This document shows, piece by piece, positions 33,765 to 41,826 of a stretch of DNA of 46,904 bases. The first letter of the stretch is position 1, and each line of letters opens with the position of its first letter. Origin of the DNA: a virus; the IMG/VR virus record IMGVR_UViG_3300032083_000303, positions 1 through 46,904 of that record, one strand, 5' to 3'. The translations under genes were made by a program, and so were the position numbers. The notes below the pieces were generated by a model. That model did no database searches and was not told the origin of the DNA. It saw only the letters and a list, made by a program, of their open reading frames with translations.

Positions 33765-34727
33765 CTATTTAATGGTAGTATAATCACCGTCAGCCCCATT
33801 TACTTTGAGCTTTTCGGCAGCATACTTTTCAAGTGGAATATTCCATTTCTGGGCTAGGCGAATATCTTCTTGAGATAGCTTAACCTTTTTAGAACTGGAT
33901 GAGGGTGAACGCGATCCCCCCGAAACCACTTGAGCAGGATTTGACGAAGTTTCCTGCTTACGTTGCACATCTTCCCCAAACTGTTGAGGAAAGGACTGTT
34001 TCATGCGGTTACTGATTTCCTGATAAAACTCGTTATCATTAGGATCGTAACCTTCATTTTTTAGTTCAGCATCGATAGCAAGTGCGGCAGCGGTCATAAC
34101 ATTGTTATTTCCAAACCATTCGTTTTCTGACGCCCACTGTTCTGCTTTAGGATCAGTAGCGGCTGGTCTTGGTGCAACTTGCTGTTGCTGTACGGGCTGC
34201 TTTACAGAAGCTGCCTCGTAATTACTTTTAGCACTAGAAATATTTTTTAGATCACCTTGTGCATCGTTAAGCATAATCTGAGCTTGAAGGAGCTTTTCCT
34301 TTTCACCGTTTTCAAATGCTTCCATGTATGCAGCTTGTGCTAGTTCTAGTTTATCTTTCAACTGCTTTTCAGAAGCATCAAGACTTAGTTTATTAATCTC
34401 TTGTACTTCTGAACTTTTTGTTCTGAGGTTAGTTTCTAGTTCCTCATTTTTTTGGATGAGAGACTGAATCTGTTCGTCACGCTCTTTACGTTGACGAATC
34501 AACTGGCGAATACGTTTCTGAGCGCCAGAGGTTTCTACGCCCTCTAATTCTTTTGGCGCTTCGCCTTCTTTTGCTTTTTGGCTGGCTTCTTCTTTTCCTT
34601 CTTTTTGAGACGGAGCAGAGTTAGCAGCTTGTTCCATAGTTTCTTCAGTTTCGATTTCATATTCAACCTTACTTTCTGTCTCGACATTCGGAACTTCTAC
34701 ATCGTTCCATACTTCTTTATCTTCCAT
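33765..34727 (-). CDS. Scaffold-like head assembly protein
   Basis: 320 residues. Residues 1-75 are strongly acidic; 75-160 form a coiled coil (QKRIRQLIRQRKERDEQIQS, then EELETNLRTKSSEVQEINK); a Q/P-rich linker leads to 'AEQWASENEWFGNNNVMTAA' and a helical 'NEFYQEISNRMKQSFPQQFG', ending in a Lys-rich tail. Acid + coiled coil + basic C-terminus is the usual scaffold layout, and position before the capsid genes supports it. It is the first gene after an extended -10 promoter and two small palindromes. Confidence 0.75.
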   Translation of the reverse strand: MEDKEVWNDVEVPNVETESKVEYEIETEETMEQAANSAPSQKEGKEEASQKAKEGEAPKELEGVETSGAQKRIRQLIRQRKERDEQIQSLIQKNEELETNLRTKSSEVQEINKLSLDASEKQLKDKLELAQAAYMEAFENGEKEKLLQAQIMLNDAQGDLKNISSAKSNYEAASVKQPVQQQQVAPRPAATDPKAEQWASENEWFGNNNVMTAAALAIDAELKNEGYDPNDNEFYQEISNRMKQSFPQQFGEDVQRKQETSSNPAQVVSGGSRSPSSSSKKVKLSQEDIRLAQKWNIPLEKYAAEKLKVNGADGDYTTIK

Positions 34728-34743
34728 TACATTCTCTTTCCCG

Positions 34744-34776
34744 TTGTTTACGAAACAAACGATTTAACGATTAAAT
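34744..34776. promoter_or_regulatory. Two tandem 15-bp inverted repeats (possible operator pair)
   Basis: TTGTTT-ACG-AAACAA (34744-34758) and ATTTAA-CGA-TTAAAT (34762-34776) are perfect 6+3+6 palindromes with centres 18 bp apart. They lie between the promoter -10 box (34783-34788) and the scaffold start, so they would be transcribed. They may bind a dimeric regulator or fold in the mRNA leader. Confidence 0.45.
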
Positions 34777-34782
34777 AAATAT

Positions 34783-34811
34783 ATTATACCATAGTATTGT
34801 TATATCTACAA
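34783..34811 (-). promoter_or_regulatory. Extended -10 promoter for the scaffold-capsid operon
   Basis: On the - strand TGG followed by TATAAT (34788-34783) forms an extended -10 box. TTGTAG (34811-34806) lies 17 bp upstream. The site falls in the 85-bp gap between the GroES-like gene and the scaffold gene, with the start expected near 34776. Confidence 0.62.
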
Positions 34812-34812
34812 A

Positions 34813-35241
34813 TTAAGCTGATGCTGTCCCTAGATTAAATGTAGGATCAAGATCAGTTGGGTCTTCTACACGAAGCATAATTTGGTCATCAAACAAAAGA
34901 ATAAGCCTTACACCTTTGTAAAATAACTTAGTTCCTGCATGTTTACCGTAGCAAACATAGTCTCCTACATTACACCATGCACCTGTTGAAAACTTTTCTT
35001 CATCTGCATAGGCAAGATCGCCAAGACTTAAAACCTTACCAATTGTTGTTAGATAGGACATGTCGTCCTTGGTAGAGTCTGGAATAATAATACCGCCTTT
35101 TGTCAATGACTTAACTGACACAGGGCGAATTAAAACATGAAAACCTGGAAGTGCTGGCAGCACATCTGGATCAGGTTGTTCAATGGGGTCTGTAATCCAC
35201 ATATCATTTTTAATGGCATTGCCTAAATTTACCTGTTGCAT
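34813..35241 (-). CDS. GroES-like (Cpn10) co-chaperonin
   Basis: 142 residues. After an N-terminal extension of about 30 residues, 'LPGFHVLIRPVSVKSLTKGG' then IIIPDSTKD matches the GroES start and the region before the mobile loop; TTIGKVLSLG, GAWCNVGDYVCYGKHAGTKL and RLILLFDDQIMLRVEDP follow the beta-barrel order. Like T4 gp31 it may cap host GroEL to fold the capsid protein; the mobile-loop part (KDDMSYLT) differs from bacterial GroES. It sits two genes after the portal and directly before the scaffold promoter, a placement that fits head assembly. Confidence 0.72.
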   Translation of the reverse strand: MQQVNLGNAIKNDMWITDPIEQPDPDVLPALPGFHVLIRPVSVKSLTKGGIIIPDSTKDDMSYLTTIGKVLSLGDLAYADEEKFSTGAWCNVGDYVCYGKHAGTKLFYKGVRLILLFDDQIMLRVEDPTDLDPTFNLGTASA

Positions 35242-35242
35242 T

Positions 35243-35437
35243 TTACTCCTCGTCTTCGTCGTATATACGTTTCTTTACGATATCGGTTAAATTATCTCTT
35301 GCCCATTCAAGTCCAGATAGGTTGCCTACCATCTGTGTATATTCAGCATAACTACCTGCACTGCCATGACCAAGTGCTACTCTTAACTTATTAATTTCTT
35401 CGTTGAGTGTTTGAATAAACTCGTCCCAGATATTCAT
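35243..35437 (-). CDS. Small conserved head-module protein (64 aa)
   Basis: A helical, acidic 64-residue protein: IWDEFIQTLNEEINKLRVAL, 'YAEYTQMVGNLSGLEWARDN', acidic end. The 'W..F........L....L..G....Y..Y...VG...GLE.A...L' spacing recurs in small proteins between portal and scaffold genes of marine phages. It is 1 bp from the GroES-like gene and overlaps the 70-residue gene by 1 bp. Function unknown. Confidence 0.6.
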   Translation of the reverse strand: MNIWDEFIQTLNEEINKLRVALGHGSAGSYAEYTQMVGNLSGLEWARDNLTDIVKKRIYDEDEE

Positions 35438-35649
35438 TACTTTAGTTTAGCTGGTCCTGGAACTTTGTATGAAAAATCATCGAACTTACCTAGAACACTA
35501 CGATTGGTTCGACTACCAAACGATTCCTCGTCTACCATATTACCAAACGTCTCAGGATTGGAATTTGGTACATGTGTAGGATAACCGCCTGTCACGCTCT
35601 TAACATCAGACTTTACGTGTTCAGGATATCCTTTTCCTTTTGTCATCAT
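35437..35649 (-). CDS. Small hypothetical protein (70 aa)
   Basis: Not recognised. Gly/Pro/Tyr-rich with two 'GYP.HV' units (KGYPEHVKS and GGYPTHVPN) and a C-terminal FSYKVPGPAK. No membrane or enzyme feature. It overlaps the portal stop by 4 bp (start ATG 35649), so translation is coupled; possibly a minor virion peptide. Confidence 0.55.
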   Translation of the reverse strand: MMTKGKGYPEHVKSDVKSVTGGYPTHVPNSNPETFGNMVDEESFGSRTNRSVLGKFDDFSYKVPGPAKLK

Positions 35650-38117
35650 TGTTTGTCTCCTTGAAACTGTTTAAGAAAATCAAAGATTTCCTTTACTGTA
35701 TTTTCTTTTTCTTTACCTTGCTGCTTTTCACCCTCAATAGCTAACTGCGTGAGGGCTTCAAGAGCTTTGATATCTTGTTTACTGTTACGATCTAGTTCAG
35801 CTTTTTCTCTCTTGAAGTTATCAGTAGCATTTGTTTTCAACATGCTAATGATCTGATCGTTTTCTTCAAGCTCAAGTTTCTTATTTTTAAGTTCCATATC
35901 AGCCGCTGAAATAGCTGTATCCTTATCAATCTTTTGTTTCTCAAGTTCAACCTTGGCTTGCTCAAGCGCAACCAACTGTTGCTCTGGAGACTGTGCCATG
36001 CCCATAGCCTGATTAGCATTAAGAACTTGCTGTGCAGCTTGCGCGGTAATCATTTCAATTACCTGTGGGTTCTGTGCTGCCTCTGGTCCTGCCTGTTGCA
36101 TTAGCTGTTGCGTTACACCAGAAACCTGTTCCTGATACTTCATTACAGAATGTTCCTGAATGTTAGCTTCTAATACAGGCCGTAGTCTAGCCATAACAGG
36201 ATTAGCACCATTCATAGGGTCTTGTAGATATGCCATCTTGGTTTGAATATGTGCATCATGGTTCTGTCCTGCAAACGCTGCAATAGGGATACCTTTAGTT
36301 GCAGCCATAATATCAGACACAGGGTCCATAGGTTGAGGCTCAATTTTTGGCGGCAGTATCTGTTCTAGGTTAGGCATGTTAGCCGCATGTAGAATAGTTC
36401 TGTTAAGTGCCTCTAGGTTAAACATTCCAGGTGGCGACTGCTGCGCCATTTGCAGTGCCATGTTTGCCAGCATCATACGATGGGCATTAGATGGAATGTT
36501 AGGATCAGATACTGGAATAATATCTACGCGACCATCAAAGTCTGCACGGAAAATACTGCGTGACTCAAACGGTACGTCATATGGATATTCGTTTGGCAAG
36601 TAATCATAGTTAATACTTGCCAGTATCCGTAGCTCATCCTTCTGTGATTTATGTACGCGCTTATGAATAGCAGAGAAAAACTTGCTGCTTGCTTCAAGTA
36701 ACGCCATAGTAGTACCAACGGGTCCATAAGAGGCAGCATCAGAAATTACTTGCTCTGTGCTATCTGCAAACTTTTGTCCTGTCAAAGCTACAAACTGTAG
36801 CATCTGATATAGAGTTGAGGAAGGCTCTTTGTAGGGGAGGGGAACTATAGCCTTTGATAAATCTATACCTGTTGCTTCAACCTCTTTGAACTCTCCAGGG
36901 CTAATCGGATCATTGTCTCCGACCATCCTGACACCCTTGGCTTTAAACCCACCTGGAAGATTGGCAAACTGACCCGCATCTATAAGGGACCGCATTGCAG
37001 CCGTTGCGCTCATTGTCAGATTACCAAGAAAGTGGATTAAACCAAGACCGTAGAAACCAAATCCTGGAACGAACCTGTAATGAACAAAGTGACTCCGCTT
37101 CTGGCGGTTAGGATCGTTTTGTTCATAGTTTCTACGAATACTAAGTACCTGTCGAGAATCTTGCTCAACAGTTACAATATATGGAAGGGCTTCACCTTCG
37201 TCCTCAATGTCTAGAAAGCAATGCTGCTCCAGTAGAACATACTGAGGATCATTATCATAATCAGGATTAAAACCAAGAATAGTATCAATCTTCTCGGCAA
37301 ACGAAGTAATGCCAGACTGAGAAGGAGTAGGAAGATCGACATCTTGGTAAACTCCTGCATTAATATCTTTTTGAATATCTACGGGGCTGCGATAGATTAC
37401 ATGTGTGTATCTATCAGCATTACGAAGATCAGTTGCATAGTAAGACACATAGAACTGGTCAATCGGAATAAACTCCGAGACAGGCCGCTTGAGTGTAGAA
37501 CTATAATAAATCTTTTTAAATGCAGAACCAATTAACGGTAGATGAAAAAGCATCCGTTCAAACTCTTCAAAATATTCAGGCATCTGTTCAGTAACCTGAT
37601 AGTTCATAAAGTTTTCAACACGATTAGCTTGCATCTGCTTTTCAGGAGTAGCAGTACCTAAAATGTTTGCTTTTACTGGGCCATTTGCAGGAAAAAGTTC
37701 CTGTGAAGCCTTCGACTGAAATTTAACAGCCGACTCAATTAATAGTGGGTGAACTGCTGTACATGCGCCCTCAAAAGGTTCTGAACCTTGCTCTAGCTTT
37801 AAGCCTAGCAAATCAAACCCACGTTCAAACATAGACTCCCATTCTGCACGGGACTCCTTATCTGCTTGAAAATTATCTATAACCTGATTACCAATTTGAA
37901 GAAGTTCTTCGTCTTCAAGTGTTTCTGTTAAATCACCATACCATTCAGCAACTTCTTCTGTTGCTTCCATTTCTGTAACCTCAGAAAAATCTACAATAAC
38001 TCCGTCACCTTCGGGATCAATTTTGATACTGGCTCCAGCCTCGCCTTGCTCTACCAAAGGAACAACATTAGTTTCCTCTTCAGGAATCATATCAAAAGGA
38101 TTACGTTCAGTTGCCAT
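35646..38117 (-). CDS. Portal protein
   Basis: 823 residues. After an acidic N-terminus, 'ADKESRAEWESMFERGFDLL', PFEGACTAVHPLLIESAVKF and ASQELFPANGPVK form the typical start of large podovirus portal proteins. The core has a wing/stem with EFIPIDQFYVSYYATDLRNAD, HYRFVPGFGFYGLGLIHFLG and 'SATAAMRSLIDAGQFANLP'. The C-terminal 200 residues are a Q/A-rich coiled coil (barrel-like, QAAQQVLNANQAMGMAQSPE), as in P22-like portals. It would form the 12-fold entrance ring bound by TerL and by the adaptors. Overlaps both neighbours by 1-4 bp. Confidence 0.85.
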   Translation of the reverse strand: MATERNPFDMIPEEETNVVPLVEQGEAGASIKIDPEGDGVIVDFSEVTEMEATEEVAEWYGDLTETLEDEELLQIGNQVIDNFQADKESRAEWESMFERGFDLLGLKLEQGSEPFEGACTAVHPLLIESAVKFQSKASQELFPANGPVKANILGTATPEKQMQANRVENFMNYQVTEQMPEYFEEFERMLFHLPLIGSAFKKIYYSSTLKRPVSEFIPIDQFYVSYYATDLRNADRYTHVIYRSPVDIQKDINAGVYQDVDLPTPSQSGITSFAEKIDTILGFNPDYDNDPQYVLLEQHCFLDIEDEGEALPYIVTVEQDSRQVLSIRRNYEQNDPNRQKRSHFVHYRFVPGFGFYGLGLIHFLGNLTMSATAAMRSLIDAGQFANLPGGFKAKGVRMVGDNDPISPGEFKEVEATGIDLSKAIVPLPYKEPSSTLYQMLQFVALTGQKFADSTEQVISDAASYGPVGTTMALLEASSKFFSAIHKRVHKSQKDELRILASINYDYLPNEYPYDVPFESRSIFRADFDGRVDIIPVSDPNIPSNAHRMMLANMALQMAQQSPPGMFNLEALNRTILHAANMPNLEQILPPKIEPQPMDPVSDIMAATKGIPIAAFAGQNHDAHIQTKMAYLQDPMNGANPVMARLRPVLEANIQEHSVMKYQEQVSGVTQQLMQQAGPEAAQNPQVIEMITAQAAQQVLNANQAMGMAQSPEQQLVALEQAKVELEKQKIDKDTAISAADMELKNKKLELEENDQIISMLKTNATDNFKREKAELDRNSKQDIKALEALTQLAIEGEKQQGKEKENTVKEIFDFLKQFQGDKQ

Positions 38118-39631
38118 TATGCTGTTCCTGTATTATTTAATAAGTTAGAGTTACCGTATACTTGAGTTAGAATAGATTTCATATTTAATTCTGACTTATA
38201 CTTTTGAATATCTTCTGGGGTAGGAAAAGGATTTCCTTCTTTTTTCAAAAGGTTTATAATTTCTTCATCTGTTTCAAAATCTTCTTCTGAGTCTTTTTCT
38301 TCTTTTGCTGCTAAACCACCCAACATACTTGCAATTGCTGATTTAGATAAATTAGGATAAGTAGCTTGAAGAATATCTGCTAAATTTGTATTTACAGTTC
38401 TAGGTTGTTTTGGTGGTTCAGGTTCTTCAACTTTAGGAATAATAACTTCTGGCTCTTTAGGAGCAACAACTGGTTCAGGTTCAGGTGGAATATCATCGCC
38501 ACCAACCTGTCCCATTGCTGCGTCTTGTGCGGCATTGGCAGCATCGGCAGCAGCACTAGCATTTGCTGCATCCGTTCCAGCCGCATTACCAGAATTGTCT
38601 CCTGACATCATATAAGCTGGAATACCATTAATTTTTTCACCACTACCTCCAATCTGTCGTAACAAATTTTCTTCACTTGGATTAATGTAAGATAGTTGAT
38701 GTGGCTGACCATCAATATTTATATTTTTTTGTAGACTTGCTATGCCGCCACCAGACTGTGCTAAAGACAAAAGATCACTGCCTTGGCCGCTACCATAAAT
38801 TTGATCTAGTATATCTTCAAGTCGTGTACCAGCTACTCGCTGTGCAGCTGTTAGTCTTTTAGCTCTTTCAACTTCTTCTACTGTTACTTCTTCAACAGGA
38901 ACCTTTTTAACTGCTGCAATTTTTTCTTTAATAACTTCGTCTCCAGCAGTATCAGCTTGGTCAAACCCTTGATCGTCTTCTTCCGTTGGACCATATAAAC
39001 TTTGTTCTATATCAATAGGTCCAATTTGAGGATTAACGTCTATTGCTCTGCCAAGAAGACCAGCAAAACCTGGAAGACCAAATGATGTTGCTGTTGTAAC
39101 AGTACCCTTTGTTAAATCTATTGTTTCTTTTTCAGGGGTTATATTAAAAAATGATTGAATCATATTTGGTTCTGGTTCATATGAATATGGTGTGGGTCCT
39201 TTAATATCTAGAGTTGGATCAAGATTAGTATCAGGATTGCCTGATCCTAGACCACCAACTGTTGTCATACCTTCTTCATTTGTATCCGTAGTAATACCTG
39301 GGGGATCGCCTGATCCGTCATCTATACTATCGTTATCATCAGGTGCGTCTTGATCTGAGCCACCATCTACACTATCGTCGTAAGCTGGGATACCATCAAT
39401 CTTTCTACCACTACCTCCAAGTTGTTGTAACAAATTTTTTTCACTAGGATTGATATAGGCCAGTCTGTGTGGCTGACCATTAATGTTCAAACTATTCTGA
39501 ACAGTAGATAGACCACCTCCTTGTGCCATAGGCATAACAGGTTCCATTCCCATGCTAATAGTAAGCATAGGTGATTTATTTTTTTCTAATTTATCGGATA
39601 CTATTTTTTGTGCATAATCAAATAAAGACAT
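38117..39631 (-). CDS. Virion-module protein with duplicated GQPH-GIPAY domain
   Basis: 504 residues. Two copies of one unit, at residues about 38-84 and 298-344, read GGG-L/I..(V/L)Q..(L)NI(N/D)GQPH(R/Q)L, then YINPSE.NLL, then GGSG.KI(D/N)GIPAY. Between them lie acidic linkers (DDS, DDDNDS) and a helical region. The unit is common in marine phage structural proteins but its role is unknown. It lies between TerL and portal. A promoter is predicted just upstream (39657-39684). Confidence 0.6.
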   Translation of the reverse strand: MSLFDYAQKIVSDKLEKNKSPMLTISMGMEPVMPMAQGGGLSTVQNSLNINGQPHRLAYINPSEKNLLQQLGGSGRKIDGIPAYDDSVDGGSDQDAPDDNDSIDDGSGDPPGITTDTNEEGMTTVGGLGSGNPDTNLDPTLDIKGPTPYSYEPEPNMIQSFFNITPEKETIDLTKGTVTTATSFGLPGFAGLLGRAIDVNPQIGPIDIEQSLYGPTEEDDQGFDQADTAGDEVIKEKIAAVKKVPVEEVTVEEVERAKRLTAAQRVAGTRLEDILDQIYGSGQGSDLLSLAQSGGGIASLQKNINIDGQPHQLSYINPSEENLLRQIGGSGEKINGIPAYMMSGDNSGNAAGTDAANASAAADAANAAQDAAMGQVGGDDIPPEPEPVVAPKEPEVIIPKVEEPEPPKQPRTVNTNLADILQATYPNLSKSAIASMLGGLAAKEEKDSEEDFETDEEIINLLKKEGNPFPTPEDIQKYKSELNMKSILTQVYGNSNLLNNTGTA

Positions 39632-39656
39632 TGAGTTCCCTTTCCTCGCCCACTCT

Positions 39657-39684
39657 ATTATATCACATTAACTTAGAATGTCCA
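39657..39684 (-). promoter_or_regulatory. Sigma70-like promoter for the portal operon
   Basis: On the - strand TGGACA (39684-39679) and TATAAT (39662-39657) are 16 bp apart. The promoter straddles the end of terL (stop at 39675-39673) and precedes the 504-residue protein gene; an AGGAAAGGGAA ribosome binding site follows. Confidence 0.6.
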
Positions 39685-41211
39685 ATAGGTTGATTTCTTT
39701 TCTCTAACTGGCTCATCCCAGTTTGGGTCGTCAGGATGTGCAAGGTTCCACGAGTCCCGCATATAATGCACTGCCATAGTTAGCGCATCTACTTGGTCAT
39801 CATGGGCTGAGTTGGGAAAACGTATTAACTCTTCCACTAGATCATCTGCCCATTTCTTAGAGCTAGGTAGCCATAGCCGCCCTGCTTCCATAATGGGTGT
39901 AGCTGAGTAAACTCTGGATACCTTATCGCGATCTGGCAAATACTCTAGAATAGGTAGTCCTGATCTTCGTAAGTCCTGAATCAAAGACTGACCACTGGCT
40001 TTCTTTTCAATCATGCAGACATCAGGTCTGTATTCATTGTACAGTTTCTGTGCAATCCTTCGTAGCTCTGGGTATTCATACCTACCCTTTACATTACCAA
40101 GTAAGATTAAGTTAGAAGCATAGTTCTCTATTCCATCTTCATCTTGGTCATACATGTAGAATATGCCCCATGTCTGAATAACACTGTAGTCAGCCGTATT
40201 GCGTGTAGAAAAAGCTGTATCCATTGTTTGAATAACAAACTCACAAGTAGGAGGCTCATCGTACTCCCATTCTTGTATCCATTTTTTCTTTATCAGACCA
40301 CCTTCTTCTGGAGTAGGGTCTTGCATGTACAGTGCATTCCAGTATCGGCTACCATTACTAGCCTTGATCTCATTCTCATCAATACGTAACAAGTCGTCGG
40401 ACTTCCATTCTGGAAAATAGCTACCACCCTTGGGCATATCTAACAATTCTGCTGCTTCTTCGTCCAGCCATGCAGGAATCCTAATCACTTCCCACGGAAT
40501 AGTCTCGTAGTCACCCATGTCTTCCTGCTGTCGTAGCAGCCATCCACAAAGATCATCATAATGGTAGCGCGTATTGATAATAACAATCGCACCATTGGGC
40601 ATAATACGGGTACGTAGGCCAGCAGGATACCACTCTTTGATATATCTTCTACCAGCATCCGAGTATGAGTCCTCTTCAGACATCACATCGTCCAGAATTG
40701 CTATGTGTGCGCCTCGTCCTGCAATTTGTGACCGCACACCCGCCGCATAATACGTACCATTCTGCGTAGTTTTCCATTTACCCGCTGCACGAACGTCACT
40801 TCGTAGCGCAACTCCTGGAAATATTTTAGAAAACTCTTCAGTATTGACTACATCTCGCACAGATCGCCCGAAATCGCTAGATAGCTGGTCACTATGGGAG
40901 ACAGTCAGTATCTCATGCTCTGGATTCCTACCAATATACCATGCTGGAAACAACTTTGAGCAAATAACAGACTTAGATGAACGTGGAGGAAGGAAGACCA
41001 TTAGTCTTTTTATCTTTCCTTCTTCTAAATCCTTTAGTTTATTGGATATCAACTCAATATGTCTACCCATTTTCCAACCAGACACAAGGCTTGGAGCTAC
41101 AAGACGTACAAATGTAAGGAAATCTGTGTGAGCAGAAAGGTTTACATGCTCAGACAACAAGGTTTGGAGATTAATGTAGGAGTCTAGAAAATTTTCTTCA
41201 ATGTTTAACAT
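39673..41211 (-). CDS. terL: Terminase large subunit
   Basis: 512 residues. The ATPase has a Walker A variant PPRSSKS (75-81), an adenine/coupling region HEILTVSHSDQLSSDFGRSV, and Walker B HIAILDDVMSEED with D174/D175. The RNase H-like nuclease has MDTAFSTRNTADYS (D331), 'VCMIEKKASGQSLIQDL', and the conserved C-terminal AHDDQVDALTMAVHYM. It translocates DNA into the procapsid through the portal and cuts the concatemer. It is the first gene of the leftward virion operon and faces the noncoding junction region. A promoter-like TATAAT is only 7 bp before the ATG. Confidence 0.92.
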   Translation of the reverse strand: MLNIEENFLDSYINLQTLLSEHVNLSAHTDFLTFVRLVAPSLVSGWKMGRHIELISNKLKDLEEGKIKRLMVFLPPRSSKSVICSKLFPAWYIGRNPEHEILTVSHSDQLSSDFGRSVRDVVNTEEFSKIFPGVALRSDVRAAGKWKTTQNGTYYAAGVRSQIAGRGAHIAILDDVMSEEDSYSDAGRRYIKEWYPAGLRTRIMPNGAIVIINTRYHYDDLCGWLLRQQEDMGDYETIPWEVIRIPAWLDEEAAELLDMPKGGSYFPEWKSDDLLRIDENEIKASNGSRYWNALYMQDPTPEEGGLIKKKWIQEWEYDEPPTCEFVIQTMDTAFSTRNTADYSVIQTWGIFYMYDQDEDGIENYASNLILLGNVKGRYEYPELRRIAQKLYNEYRPDVCMIEKKASGQSLIQDLRRSGLPILEYLPDRDKVSRVYSATPIMEAGRLWLPSSKKWADDLVEELIRFPNSAHDDQVDALTMAVHYMRDSWNLAHPDDPNWDEPVREKKSTYWTF

Positions 41212-41217
41212 AACATT

Positions 41218-41246
41218 ATTATAACATATAGATTAATGTTAGCCAA
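41218..41246 (-). promoter_or_regulatory. Extended -10 promoter directly before terL
   Basis: On the - strand TTGGCT (41246-41241), 17 bp, then TGT-TATAAT (41223-41218) form an extended -10 promoter. The expected start falls on or next to ATG 41211, which would give a leaderless terL mRNA. The region is AT-rich, so a chance match is possible. Confidence 0.45.
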
Positions 41247-41374
41247 ATGTTAATATAGAGAGTTATTAGAGTTAGTAGTATTATTGTTATATTAATATTT
41301 ATATTAAGTGCGCGCTAAAAATACTAAATTTTCCTGCCCCATAGATTTTGGGTACCCTTTTCCCTATGTTGTTT

Positions 41375-41399
41375 TATATATATACACATGCGCGCGCGT
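41375..41399. other. 25-bp strictly alternating pyrimidine-purine tract
   Basis: The tract begins TATATATATACACATG and ends in four CG steps and T. All 25 bases alternate, a pattern prone to Z-DNA or cruciform unwinding. It is followed by TTTTTGCGCG, which can pair back with the CG part. Confidence 0.7.
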
Positions 41400-41509
41400 T
41401 TTTGCGCGTACCCCTGCGATAAAATCTTTTCAAGATTTACAAAAGCGATCTAACAGATACCTTTTTTGCAGCAATTTTTCGACTTTAGTCTACAAGTGTA
41501 GACTACTTT

Positions 41510-41558
41510 GAATACCCTCTACTACTTAGCTTCCTTTGGAAGCAGTAGAGGGTAATTC
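41510..41558 (+). repeat. Structured repeat R1 (divergent copy)
   Basis: TACCCTCTACT (41513-41523) pairs with AGTAGAGGGTA (41544-41554); ACTTA (41524-41528) is the unpaired bulge; GCTTCC-TTT-GGAAGC (41529-41543) is the inner hairpin. A one-base bulge (A 41555) then GAA with TTC extend the foot. The stems differ from R2-R6 in several positions, always on both sides. Confidence 0.85.
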
Positions 41559-41599
41559 ATAACTAGCTGCTGCCGAAATCGACCCAACCCTTTCCAAAT

Positions 41600-41743
41600 C
41601 ATCCGAAGGATGGGTAAGGTGGCATAATCTGCTACTCTGTAGCAAGTCTAGGCTTTAGCCTAAAGCTTTGAAAACTCTTAGAGTTTTACAGGTTATGCAC
41701 AACAAAGCGTTGCTTTGTCAGACGATGAACCAAGCGTAGCTTG
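41600..41743 (+). other. Chain of six small hairpins, mostly triloops
   Basis: CATCC-GAA-GGATG (41600-41612), TGCTAC-TCT-GTAGCA (41630-41644), TAGGC-TTTA-GCCTA (41649-41662), AAAACTC-TTA-GAGTTTT (41671-41687), ACAAAGC-GTT-GCTTTGT (41702-41718) and CAAGC-GTA-GCTTG (41731-41743) follow each other in 144 bp, five with 3-nt loops. No gene overlaps them. They could be an RNA leader, a small RNA, or protein sites on DNA. Confidence 0.7.
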
Positions 41744-41775
41744 ATAAGCCGTTTGATGAGTGGCAGGATGAAGGC

Positions 41776-41826
41776 TAATTACCAACTACTACTTAGCTTA
41801 CTACGTAAGCAGTAGTTGGTTAATTA
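41776..41826 (+). repeat. Structured repeat R2
   Basis: Foot TAATT with AATTA (one-base T bulge at 41821), middle stem ACCAACTACT (41781-41790) with AGTAGTTGGT (41811-41820), ACTTA bulge (41791-41795), inner GCTTAC-TAC-GTAAGC (41796-41810). It lies 46 bp before the first small gene and after the triloop chain. Confidence 0.92.

Noticed and set aside
41308-41511. 67-codon frame in the noncoding junction
   Set aside because: It needs a GTG start without a ribosome binding site, runs through the alternating tract, and has an improbable composition.
41400-41760. Rightward promoter for the small-gene region
   Set aside because: CATAAT near 41623 and TTTACA near 41436 have no partner box at proper spacing; none is convincing.
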